Of a stretch of DNA of 64,000 bases, positions 34,321 through 42,097 are shown piece after piece (within the stretch, counting starts at the first letter, position 1; every line of letters starts with the position of its first letter). The notes below the pieces were generated by a model that was not told the DNA's origin, made no database searches, and saw only the letters and a program-made list of their open reading frames with translations. Made by a program: the position numbers and the translations under genes. This DNA comes from Bacteroidales bacterium (GTDB taxonomy: Bacteria; Bacteroidota; Bacteroidia; Bacteroidales; F082), in assembly GCA_024400455.1 (NCBI GenBank), contig JAKSMU010000004.1, positions 62,001-126,000 on the forward strand. Direction: 5' to 3'.

Positions 34321-35295
34321 ATGACGAAGCTCAGTTTAGGTCCGTTCCAAGGCATCACCGATGCACCTTTCAGAAATGTCTTCAAGCAACATTTCGGCGG
34401 CATCGACAAATTCTATACGCCGTTTTTCACTGGCATTCAGAAAGACCATGCCAAGAACCTCCAGACCGAAGAAATCGACCCATTGTGCAATGATGTCGAA
34501 ACCTTGACACCACAAATTCTCAGCACTGACGCCGAGGAAATTCTGCGTTTTGCCACACAATGCAAACAATTGGGTTACAAGGCAATAAACCTAAACATGG
34601 GTTGTCCTTTTCCACGCGTTGCCAACAAGAAACGCGGCAGTGGTCTCTTGCCCTATCCTGAAAAAGTAAATGAAATTTTTGAACGCGTTTTTGAAAGCAT
34701 TGATATGGATTTCAGTGTGAAATGCCGTTTAGGTTATTTCGATCCTGATGAAATATACCCCATGATAGAGGTTTTCAACCGCTATCCGCTCAGCGAACTC
34801 ATCATCCACCCACGCATTGGAAAGCAACTCTATAAAGGCGAAGCCGATGTTGAAAAATTCAAGGAAATCATGCCACGGATAAAGGCACCTTTGGTCTACA
34901 ACGGCGACATCGTCTCAACTGAAAGTTTTGAAAGAATTGAAAAGTCGCTGAATGATGGCACTTCGGAAAACTCAGTGCGCAAAGTGAGCGAATTCATGTT
35001 AGGACGCGGTTTGCTGGCCAACCCATTCTTGGCTGAAGAAATCAAAGGATTAGAAACGAAAGGAGACAAAAAAACACGGCTTCACGCATACGCCATTGCC
35101 CTGTACGAAGACCGATTGCACCATGCAGGAGGCAGTCCAAAGGTTTTAGGACGCATGAAAGAACTCTGGTCTTATTTGATGAATTCTTTCGAAGACCCCC
35201 AAAACATCTGGCGCAAAATCAAGAAGCTCAACGCTTTGAAAGATTACGAAAACGCTGTAGAAGAGATTTTCAGGGAGATGGAGATTAAGAGTTAA
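34321..35295 (+). CDS. dus: tRNA-dihydrouridine synthase
   Basis: A 324-residue FMN-dependent TIM-barrel enzyme that reduces uridines in the tRNA D loop. It shows LGPFQGITDAPFR at the N-terminus, INLNMGCPFPRVANKKRGSG with catalytic Cys95, SVKCRLGY, LIIHPRIGKQLYKG, and the FMN phosphate site PLVYNGDIVS plus MLGRGLLANPFL. Which of the Dus subfamilies it belongs to is not clear. It starts 4 bp after lnt. Confidence 0.92.
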   Translation: MTKLSLGPFQGITDAPFRNVFKQHFGGIDKFYTPFFTGIQKDHAKNLQTEEIDPLCNDVETLTPQILSTDAEEILRFATQCKQLGYKAINLNMGCPFPRVANKKRGSGLLPYPEKVNEIFERVFESIDMDFSVKCRLGYFDPDEIYPMIEVFNRYPLSELIIHPRIGKQLYKGEADVEKFKEIMPRIKAPLVYNGDIVSTESFERIEKSLNDGTSENSVRKVSEFMLGRGLLANPFLAEEIKGLETKGDKKTRLHAYAIALYEDRLHHAGGSPKVLGRMKELWSYLMNSFEDPQNIWRKIKKLNALKDYENAVEEIFREMEIKS

Positions 35296-35415
35296 TCAAA
35301 ACAGTTTCTCCGTCTTTGGCTCCTCGGCCTGCTTATCCATATAATTGACATACAGTTTTCCAGCCAACAAGATGAGCGCGGCTATCACTAAGATTATGAT
35401 TATCACCTTTTTCAT
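35296..35415 (-). CDS. 39-residue single-helix membrane microprotein
   Basis: The minus strand from 35415 encodes MKKVIIIILVIAALILLAGK, then YVNYMDKQ, an acidic stretch and KLF, ending in TGA at 35298-35296. There is one strong hydrophobic helix (about 4-19) with a Lys-rich N-terminus, followed by a soluble tail of about 18 residues. It begins 15 bp after the stop codon of the DUF4230 gene and ends directly against the dus stop codon, so it fills the space exactly. It is too short for usual gene finders; function is unknown, possibly a partner of the DUF4230 proteins. Confidence 0.6.
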   Translation of the reverse strand: MKKVIIIILVIAALILLAGKLYVNYMDKQAEEPKTEKLF

Positions 35416-35430
35416 AGTACTTGATTTAAG

Positions 35431-36039
35431 CTATTTCTCCACATCATTCAATTTCGGATAGTCTTTACCTGACTTCGTGACGGAAACCCTCACATCTGCA
35501 AAACCGAAATCCATCAATAAGCGCTGCATCTTTTTCACGCCCTCGGTATTGGCTGTCTCCAACACACCATATTTTATGGCATCATGTTCTATTTCTTTCC
35601 GCATTTGCGAAACAATGTCGTTGATTTCATTCTGCGACCAATCTTTGCTGTTGCAATCGAAAATTTCGTAGTCTTTCGGATTTACGATTACATCAAGGAT
35701 TTTTGCCTCGGGCAAATCGAGATACAAGGTGTCGCCGTCGCAATAAAAATCGTCCTCTGTCATCGATGACAAATCGAAACCTGCTCGGACCGTACCGCTG
35801 CCAATCATCACGATTTCCTTTCTGCCCATAAAACCTTTCTTGCTTCTCATCGCCGTTTCGCCATAAAAACTTGACGTAACCAACTCGGAAATTCTCTGGA
35901 TATCGTTCACCGTCACCGAAGTTTCGACTTCATTCTCGACAGTTATCCTGTGATTTTCCCGGAAACTCCTTGCAAACATGAGCAAAAAAATCGCGAAAAC
36001 CACAACAACAATCGCCTTTATTACCGTCTTTTTCTTCAT
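35431..36039 (-). CDS. DUF4230 membrane-anchored protein
   Basis: A 202-residue protein with one N-terminal membrane helix (about 6-24) and a DUF4230 domain facing the periplasm: VTVNDIQRISELVTSSFYGE, IVMIGSGTVRAGFDLSSM, LYLDLPEAKILDVIVNP, and a C-terminal helix KKMQRLLMDFGFADVRV. The function of DUF4230 is not known. It overlaps the upstream DUF4230 lipoprotein gene by 4 bp (ATGA) and is followed by a microprotein gene, so the three form an operon. Confidence 0.85.
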   Translation of the reverse strand: MKKKTVIKAIVVVVFAIFLLMFARSFRENHRITVENEVETSVTVNDIQRISELVTSSFYGETAMRSKKGFMGRKEIVMIGSGTVRAGFDLSSMTEDDFYCDGDTLYLDLPEAKILDVIVNPKDYEIFDCNSKDWSQNEINDIVSQMRKEIEHDAIKYGVLETANTEGVKKMQRLLMDFGFADVRVSVTKSGKDYPKLNDVEK

Positions 36040-36704
36040 AATTCAGAAGTTTTTGAAGTCATTTCCTGACTGAATCCATTTTCCGTGCCAAACCTAATAT
36101 GGATGTTTTGTCTTTCATAACCCATTTGGGCCAGCAAATCCTCAAACAGTTGTTTCGTATTTGCCTCCGCTTCCGAGCAAATGGTCAAAGTTTTGATGAT
36201 TTCGTCCAGACGGCTTTGGCCTTCATCGAGAATGCGGTCACGCTCCATAGGGTCGAATTTTCCACGGAAAGCACCCTCACGATGATAGATTTCCTTTATA
36301 GAATCAGGCGGAATGTTGACAGACAACACTTTAGCATGAGGCAATGTGACATAAACCGATTGCGTTTTCTTATCGATTTCGATGTCATCTTCCGAAAACT
36401 CATTCAAGTCGATGCCCGCCTTGACATAGGCCATCCAACCGAAAAGAATGCTTTTTTCGCCCATGCTGCCGATGCTTCTCTCCCCTATTTTCGTCTGACT
36501 TTTGCCACGAATCACCTGCTTCACGGTGTACTCAACCATGCCCAATTCCGCAACATCAGAGAGCCCCGAGAAAACGGACGATACCTGATCCTGTGGTGTG
36601 ACACGTTCTGTCGTCGGTCCAGAACACGAACAGCACAACAATATCATGCTCGCCAGAAAGAATAAAATTCTTATTTTCATTGCATTAGCAAATTTTCGAT
36701 TCAT
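36036..36704 (-). CDS. DUF4230 lipoprotein
   Basis: A 222-residue paralogue of the next gene. Its signal has a lipobox-like Cys cluster (MILLCCSCSG). The DUF4230 core is AELGMVEYTVKQVI, MAYVKAGIDLNEFSEDDIEI, VYVTLPHAKVLSVNIPP and AEANTKQLFEDLLAQMGY. The start may be Met9 (36680), which gives a more typical signal peptide and a longer leader. Two tandem paralogues, one lipid-anchored and one helix-anchored, suggest a heteromeric complex. A -7 element lies just upstream, with a 22-bp-periodic repeat array further out. Confidence 0.82.
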   Translation of the reverse strand: MNRKFANAMKIRILFFLASMILLCCSCSGPTTERVTPQDQVSSVFSGLSDVAELGMVEYTVKQVIRGKSQTKIGERSIGSMGEKSILFGWMAYVKAGIDLNEFSEDDIEIDKKTQSVYVTLPHAKVLSVNIPPDSIKEIYHREGAFRGKFDPMERDRILDEGQSRLDEIIKTLTICSEAEANTKQLFEDLLAQMGYERQNIHIRFGTENGFSQEMTSKTSEL

Positions 36705-36718
36705 AAATAAAACCTTGA

Positions 36719-36726
36719 CAAAGGTA
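36719..36726 (-). promoter_or_regulatory. Minus-strand -7 element of the DUF4230 operon
   Basis: The minus strand reads TACCTTTG, 15 bp before the first ATG (36704) and 39 bp before the alternative ATG (36680). No clear -33 element. Confidence 0.55.
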
Positions 36727-36956
36727 GTGAAATTTGGTTTTGGTCATTTTTTTCTGTGATAACGGAATTTGGATGGGAATATTGCATATCGGCAACGCGG
36801 TTTTTAAAGCCTCATGAAGAAATAAGACTCGCATCGGTCGCGACCTTGCTCGTCATAAATTGATAAAAAAGGAATTATCCGCTCAACAGCCACCTGATTT
36901 TTCGACTTCTTGCGCAAAAAAGCGTTTTTTAAAAGACAAATACTTACCCCAAAATA

Positions 36957-37055
36957 AGACCTAGGTTTGAAATAATTCAGACCCAGGTATAAAACAATTC
37001 AGACCTGGGTATAAACAGGGTTAAGACCTAGGTCTTTTTAAATTAAGACCAAAGT
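36957..37055. repeat. Five-unit array of AGACCYRGGT decamers with 22-bp period
   Basis: AGACCTAGGT (36957), AGACCCAGGT (36979), AGACCTGGGT (37001), AGACCTAGGT (37024) and AGACCAAAGT (37046) start 22, 22, 23 and 22 bp apart, with AT-rich linkers. The core ACCTAGGT is a perfect palindrome, and units 2 and 3 are reverse complements of each other in the core. A period close to two helical turns puts all copies on one face of DNA, as expected for a cooperative operator. A degenerate sixth unit may start at 36934. Confidence 0.75.
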
Positions 37056-37155
37056 GTAAGCGAAAATCAGCAGACATAGTAAAGAAGACTTTCTGCAAAA
37101 ACACTAATATCATACAATTATCCGCATTATCCGCTGATAATCGACAATGCTGCTC

Positions 37156-39117
37156 CTACTCTCCAGCCTTAAATTCAGCCTCCAAATCCTCACGTTCAAT
37201 CTGTTTCTCGCCCCAATCGTCAATCAAGGTTTGCAATTCCTCTTTCTTCTTGCCGTAAGTCCAATAGAAATCGTTGTCAACCTTGTGCTCGGGATGCGCA
37301 TCAGGATTGGCCATAATGGCATCAAGTTCAGCGAGTTCCGCTTCCATTTTGCCTATGGCATCCTCCAAACGCTGGATTTCCTTGTCAATTTTTCGGAAAC
37401 GTGAGTCAAACTGCTTCTTGCGCTCGTAGTTCTGCTTGTTTTGCGATTGCGGAATCGGTTCTGCAGCCTTAGGTGCTTGCTTGGCTGCCGCCTCCAACTC
37501 CTTCAAATGCGTTAGGTTCTTCTGCTCCAAAAAATCGTAAATGTCGCCAATGTATTCCTTAATGTTCGGCTTGCGGAATTCATAAACCTTATTCGTCAAA
37601 CCTTGCAGAAAATCGCGGTCGTGCGAAACGATGATCAAGGTGCCATCATACTGAATCAGAGCGTTTTTCAGAATGTCTTTTGAAAGCATGTCCAAGTGAT
37701 TGGTAGGTTCGTCGAGGACAAGCAGATTGGTCGGGAAAAGCAACATCTTTGCCAAGGAAAGACGCGCCTTCTCGCCACCCGAAAGCACCTTCACCTTCTT
37801 GTCAATGTCATCGCCACGGAAAAGGAAAGAGCCTAGCAATGCCTTGACTTTCAAACGCATTTCGCCAACAGCCACATCGTCCAAAGTTTCAAAAACAGTC
37901 TTATTCATATCCAACATATCCTGCTGGTTCTGTGCATAATAGCCAATCTTCACTTCGTGGCCTAATTTCACCTCGCCTTCATAATCGAGAACGCCACAAA
38001 TTATTTTCGACAAAGTGGATTTGCCTTCGCCATTGCGCCCGACAAAAGCTATCTTCTCCCCTCTAGGAATCAACAAGTTGACATCTTTCAGAATCTGTTT
38101 TTCACCATAGGATTTCGAAACATGGTTCAGTTCCAAGCTGACCTTGCCCGAATGCGGCGCAGGCGGAAACTTGAAATGAATGGCCGTGCTATCAATGTCG
38201 TCAATCTCAATTTCCTCCATTCTTTCCAACTGCTTCACGCGACTCTGCACCTGCTTCGCCTTAGTCGCCTTATAGCGGAAACGCTCAATGAAAGCCTCAA
38301 TGTTTTTTATTTCGCGCTGCTGGTTTTCATACGCAGAACGCTGCATATCAACACGTTCCTCACGCAAAGCGACATAATCAGAATAAGAAGCCTTGTAATC
38401 GTAAATCTTGCCATTAGAGATTTCGACCGTGCGAACGGTGATGTTATCCAAGAAAGCGCGGTCGTGCGAGACCATCAGAATGGCGCCATAATACGATTTC
38501 AGGAAAGTCTCCAACCATTGAATTGATTCAATGTCCAAATGGTTGGTCGGTTCGTCCAAAAGCAAGAGATTCGGCTTTTTCAGCAGTATCTTCGCCAGTT
38601 CCACGCGCATCTGCCAGCCATTGCTAAACTCTTTCATAGGCCGGAACATATCCTCGTGGCCGAAACCCAAGCCAACCAGAATGCGTTCCGCTTCGCCTTC
38701 GATGGAGTTGCCGCCCAACATTGCTATTCTATCGTTCAAATTGGTAAGCTTATCAATAAGCTTCTGATATTGCGCACTTTCATAGTCCGTCCTTTCCGTC
38801 AATTCCTGTTGCAACCTTTCAGCATCACGTTCCAACTGATGATATTCATCGAAAGCCGTCAAAGCCTCGTCCAAGACATTCTTTTCGCTGTTGACATTTT
38901 TCTCTTGTGGCAAATAGCCAATCGTAACACCCTGTGGGATAATCACATCGCCCTTCGATGGCTGTTCAATGCCACAAATCAGCTTCAGGAGCGTGGTTTT
39001 CCCCGCGCCGTTTTTGCCCACCAGACCAATACGGTCTTTTTCGCGAATCAAAAAAGAAATGTCGGTGAAAAGGTCTTCACCTGTGAAATGCATACTAAGG
39101 TTCTGAACAGAAATCAT
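37156..39117 (-). CDS. ABC-F family ATPase (Uup/YheS-like)
   Basis: A 653-residue soluble protein with two ATPase cassettes and no membrane segment. Cassette 1 has GLVGKNGAGKTTLLKL, a signature region EFSNGWQMRVELAKIL (degenerate LSGGQ, common in this group) and LLLLDEPTNHLD. Cassette 2 has FVGRNGEGKSTLSKI, VLSGGEKARLSLAK and LLVLDEPTNHLD. The C-terminal about 100 residues form a charged coiled coil (about 545-650). ABC-F proteins act on the ribosome in translation quality control or antibiotic protection; the C-terminal coiled coil favours the Uup/YheS type rather than EttA. It has its own promoter. Confidence 0.9.
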   Translation of the reverse strand: MISVQNLSMHFTGEDLFTDISFLIREKDRIGLVGKNGAGKTTLLKLICGIEQPSKGDVIIPQGVTIGYLPQEKNVNSEKNVLDEALTAFDEYHQLERDAERLQQELTERTDYESAQYQKLIDKLTNLNDRIAMLGGNSIEGEAERILVGLGFGHEDMFRPMKEFSNGWQMRVELAKILLKKPNLLLLDEPTNHLDIESIQWLETFLKSYYGAILMVSHDRAFLDNITVRTVEISNGKIYDYKASYSDYVALREERVDMQRSAYENQQREIKNIEAFIERFRYKATKAKQVQSRVKQLERMEEIEIDDIDSTAIHFKFPPAPHSGKVSLELNHVSKSYGEKQILKDVNLLIPRGEKIAFVGRNGEGKSTLSKIICGVLDYEGEVKLGHEVKIGYYAQNQQDMLDMNKTVFETLDDVAVGEMRLKVKALLGSFLFRGDDIDKKVKVLSGGEKARLSLAKMLLFPTNLLVLDEPTNHLDMLSKDILKNALIQYDGTLIIVSHDRDFLQGLTNKVYEFRKPNIKEYIGDIYDFLEQKNLTHLKELEAAAKQAPKAAEPIPQSQNKQNYERKKQFDSRFRKIDKEIQRLEDAIGKMEAELAELDAIMANPDAHPEHKVDNDFYWTYGKKKEELQTLIDDWGEKQIEREDLEAEFKAGE

Positions 39118-39136
39118 ATTTTACCAATTTGAGCGG

Positions 39137-39144
39137 CAAAGATA
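39137..39144 (-). promoter_or_regulatory. Minus-strand -7 element of the ABC-F gene
   Basis: The minus strand reads TATCTTTG, 20 bp before the ATG at 39117. Confidence 0.55.
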
Positions 39145-39165
39145 AGGATTTTAGACGCAACAAAA

Positions 39166-42090
39166 TCAATGCGTAAGCATCACGCGATGAGTTTCCGTAC
39201 CATTTTGCGAAACAACACGCACTAAGTATAATCCATCAGAATAATGCGACAAATCAAAACAGGCTTCATTATCTTCGACATCAAAACTGCAAATCATTCT
39301 GCCAAAAGCATCAAAAACAGCAATTTGACTAATGTAATTTCCAGAAATCACAATTTTTCCATCCGTCGGATTTGGACAAACGCTCTGCGAAATACCATTT
39401 TCTTTCACTTCCCAGGCATCGTCAACAAAAACGAAATCTTGTGCCGGATTAAGCAAAGATGCTGCCGGTTCTGATTCGCAACCTGATTCGTATTCAGCCC
39501 TAACCTGATAATAGAAAGCATTATAGGGATTACCGACAAGCACATCCTTATATTGGTGAAAGCCAACATTTTCGTCATACGAAACCGATGCAATCAATGA
39601 ATAATTCTGATTGTCATACGAGCGATAGACATTGTATTTCAGCAGATTATCATTTTCCGCTTTTGAAAACTGATTGGTCACGAAAGCACGAAGCATCCAG
39701 GTGTAATCCAAGTTGTAATACGACAATTCGTTCCATGCGATGCCATCCATCGAGACCCATGAACCATTCGGGTTACCCGTTGCGGCACATGCCGCCGCAG
39801 GATAAGTGATGCCGTGCTGACCGATTACAATCCAAACTGACTCGTTTTCAGGCAAATTCAAATGCGTCGACAGCGTTTCGGTATGCCAATCGTTGCAACC
39901 ATCAAGGCTCATATTCTGATAATGCACCAAAGTATGTGGCGTGATTTCTTCGCCAAAATAGATCCAAATCTGATATGCGCCTGCGGCTATATCGAACAAC
40001 GAGACTTTCGACAAAGCCGCTCCCGAATAGGCCGCCAAATCCTCAGCATCGAACTTTATGCCCCAATAGATCATGCCGTCGGCGCCTAATGCCGTGTCGT
40101 ACAATCCATTATCGTAATAAAGCCATTCCGAAATCGGTTCGGGACGAATACCCCATGAAATCAAGGCTCCGAAATCATTTTCATCATTGAAATAATTCTC
40201 ACCTTCCAGATTTTGCGGCGGATTGCAAAGCAAAGGATTGTAAACGCTCACCGACTCAAGGCAAGACATGGAATAGTAAGCCTCAGGCAATTGACCGTCG
40301 TAAACCAAACGGACTTGCCACCAAGTCTCGCCGTATGGCAAAGGCTCTTCATCCAAGAAATAATCTTCGGTTGTGAAGCCAAGATATTGCTCATTACGAT
40401 AGCAAACAGCACCTATTAAACTGTCAACCAACGGATTATTCCAATAGATTCTGGTGCCTTCAGGAATACGTTCAGCAAACAAGCCATCCAAAGTCGAAGG
40501 AAAATCCGAGCAGGAACGATAGGTGAAAAATGTCTCCGCCCAATTGCCGGCGCCCGACAAATAGACAGGACGCACCCTTAACAAATAAGTCTCGCCCGAA
40601 ACAAAATCATTCACATCCAGCTGATAATGCAAACCAGAAGTTGAGCAAACAGGCATTGTGTCCAACATGATTTCAAAACACTGAACCGAAGCCAACAACG
40701 GATCCGGCATAAACCACATAGCCCAACCCGTCGACGACACATAAAGGCTATCCAAATCGTATTTCTTTTCAATCATTTCCAATTGATAATCAATGTGTTC
40801 AGAAATATTCACCAATGTATCTGAAACATATTCCTCATACCCGTCAAGATTGGCATTCACCCAATAATCGCCTCGCATAACCTGATCAATCAAGCAATGT
40901 CCGGTTTCGTCAAGCGTTGCATGATAATTGGTGCCCAAAGTGTCAGACGAAATCAAGGAAATGTTTGCTCCGGCAGGAATCAAGCCAGAATTTGTCGTGG
41001 CAAACACCTCAAATTCAGTCGTTAAGTCCTTATCAAGTCCATTCGACCAAACGATTTCCGATTCACCGCGATTGCCTTCGTAAATGCAGCTCACACCATA
41101 ATAATATTGTCCCCAAGGCAAATTGTTCCAGCCCACATCTACAAATGAAGAATCCGTCAAATGCGAAGCCAAAAGCATTGGCGATTCATTGAAACGACGA
41201 CGATAAATATTGAAATACTGAAAAGCACGATTGTCAGCATCATCTTTGGCCAATGCATTGAAAAAACGAATGTTATCAACAAAAAAACAATCTTCGCCAA
41301 CATCAATCGAAGCATCTTTCACATAACTCCAACGGAAAACATGCGGTCCTTCAACAACATCAAAAGCCACTTCCTGCCAATCGTTTTCACCTGAATACTC
41401 GCCCATCTTAACATCATCAATATAAAAGCACCCGCAATCCCACGGACTTTCAGAAGAGACTCTTTCACAAAAGCTTATCCTACTGTCAACAAGAAGATTA
41501 ACAACGACTTCTATTTCAGAAGCACCCGAACCGACTCCTTCACACGAAGATTTCATGCAATAAGTCCCTTCATACGGATTTTCATCAACGATTTCCCATG
41601 AATAATCAGAAATCGCATTATTCCAGTCCAATTTCGAGAAATCGCCCGTTTCAAAATCCTCGACCAATGCAGAATTACTCATAGCCCAAGTGACCTTCAC
41701 CATTGAATTCTCAATATGGCGTGCCATGACAAATTGAACCGGATTATACAGCTCGTTTAAGGCAAAATCAATATGATCAACAGTTTGAGCATCACTCACA
41801 ATTATTAAAGCACTAAAATCGCACTGCGAATATCCTTCTGCAACAGCTGATGCTTGAAATGTTCCTGGATCTAAATTCCCAGAATACAAGCCTAAAGAAT
41901 CGGAAACAAAACAAAACGAAACCGTATCACCTTCATAATTAATGCCATGAAAAAACACCATTGCATTTTCAATCGGTGTCGAAGCATCCTGATCTGTAAC
42001 CCTACCTGCCACTGTTCCAAATGCAGAGACACCCGTCACAAAAACGAGTTGAAACACAATGACAAGCAGAGGCAACAATTTTCTCAACAT
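39166..42090 (-). CDS. Large T9SS surface protein with carboxypeptidase-like, jellyroll and FN3 domains
   Basis: A 974-residue secreted protein. The signal peptide (1-24, TGVSAFG) is followed by a carboxypeptidase-regulatory-like domain (about 25-110, VAGRVTDQDASTPIENAMV), a fibronectin-like strand and a cleaved-adhesin/jellyroll domain (about 140-285: VEDFETGDFSKLDWNN, CFYIDDVKMGEY). A second CarboxypepD_reg-like domain lies at about 350-425, then several FN3-like modules and another jellyroll-like region (about 655-800). A sorting domain starts VCPNPTDGKIVISG, with Cys where Tyr is usual. No enzyme motif is seen; it is adhesin-like. It starts 7 bp after the beta-helix gene and is the last gene of the sigma/FecR/STN locus. 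Confidence 0.83.
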   Translation of the reverse strand: MLRKLLPLLVIVFQLVFVTGVSAFGTVAGRVTDQDASTPIENAMVFFHGINYEGDTVSFCFVSDSLGLYSGNLDPGTFQASAVAEGYSQCDFSALIIVSDAQTVDHIDFALNELYNPVQFVMARHIENSMVKVTWAMSNSALVEDFETGDFSKLDWNNAISDYSWEIVDENPYEGTYCMKSSCEGVGSGASEIEVVVNLLVDSRISFCERVSSESPWDCGCFYIDDVKMGEYSGENDWQEVAFDVVEGPHVFRWSYVKDASIDVGEDCFFVDNIRFFNALAKDDADNRAFQYFNIYRRRFNESPMLLASHLTDSSFVDVGWNNLPWGQYYYGVSCIYEGNRGESEIVWSNGLDKDLTTEFEVFATTNSGLIPAGANISLISSDTLGTNYHATLDETGHCLIDQVMRGDYWVNANLDGYEEYVSDTLVNISEHIDYQLEMIEKKYDLDSLYVSSTGWAMWFMPDPLLASVQCFEIMLDTMPVCSTSGLHYQLDVNDFVSGETYLLRVRPVYLSGAGNWAETFFTYRSCSDFPSTLDGLFAERIPEGTRIYWNNPLVDSLIGAVCYRNEQYLGFTTEDYFLDEEPLPYGETWWQVRLVYDGQLPEAYYSMSCLESVSVYNPLLCNPPQNLEGENYFNDENDFGALISWGIRPEPISEWLYYDNGLYDTALGADGMIYWGIKFDAEDLAAYSGAALSKVSLFDIAAGAYQIWIYFGEEITPHTLVHYQNMSLDGCNDWHTETLSTHLNLPENESVWIVIGQHGITYPAAACAATGNPNGSWVSMDGIAWNELSYYNLDYTWMLRAFVTNQFSKAENDNLLKYNVYRSYDNQNYSLIASVSYDENVGFHQYKDVLVGNPYNAFYYQVRAEYESGCESEPAASLLNPAQDFVFVDDAWEVKENGISQSVCPNPTDGKIVISGNYISQIAVFDAFGRMICSFDVEDNEACFDLSHYSDGLYLVRVVSQNGTETHRVMLTH

Positions 42091-42097
42091 ACTTTCA

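Larger units (their letters stand above)
36705..37155. other. 451-bp non-coding spacer
   Basis: Apart from the -7 element of the DUF4230 operon and the 22-bp-periodic array at 36957-37055, it contains three copies of ATTATCCGC (36874-36882; 37117-37125 and 37126-37134 in tandem). I see no open reading frame with coding character and no clear terminator for the ABC-F gene. Confidence 0.6.

Noticed and set aside
36957..37055. CRISPR array
   Set aside because: The repeat units are only 10 bp with 12-bp linkers, the units vary, and no cas genes are present; an operator-type array fits better.
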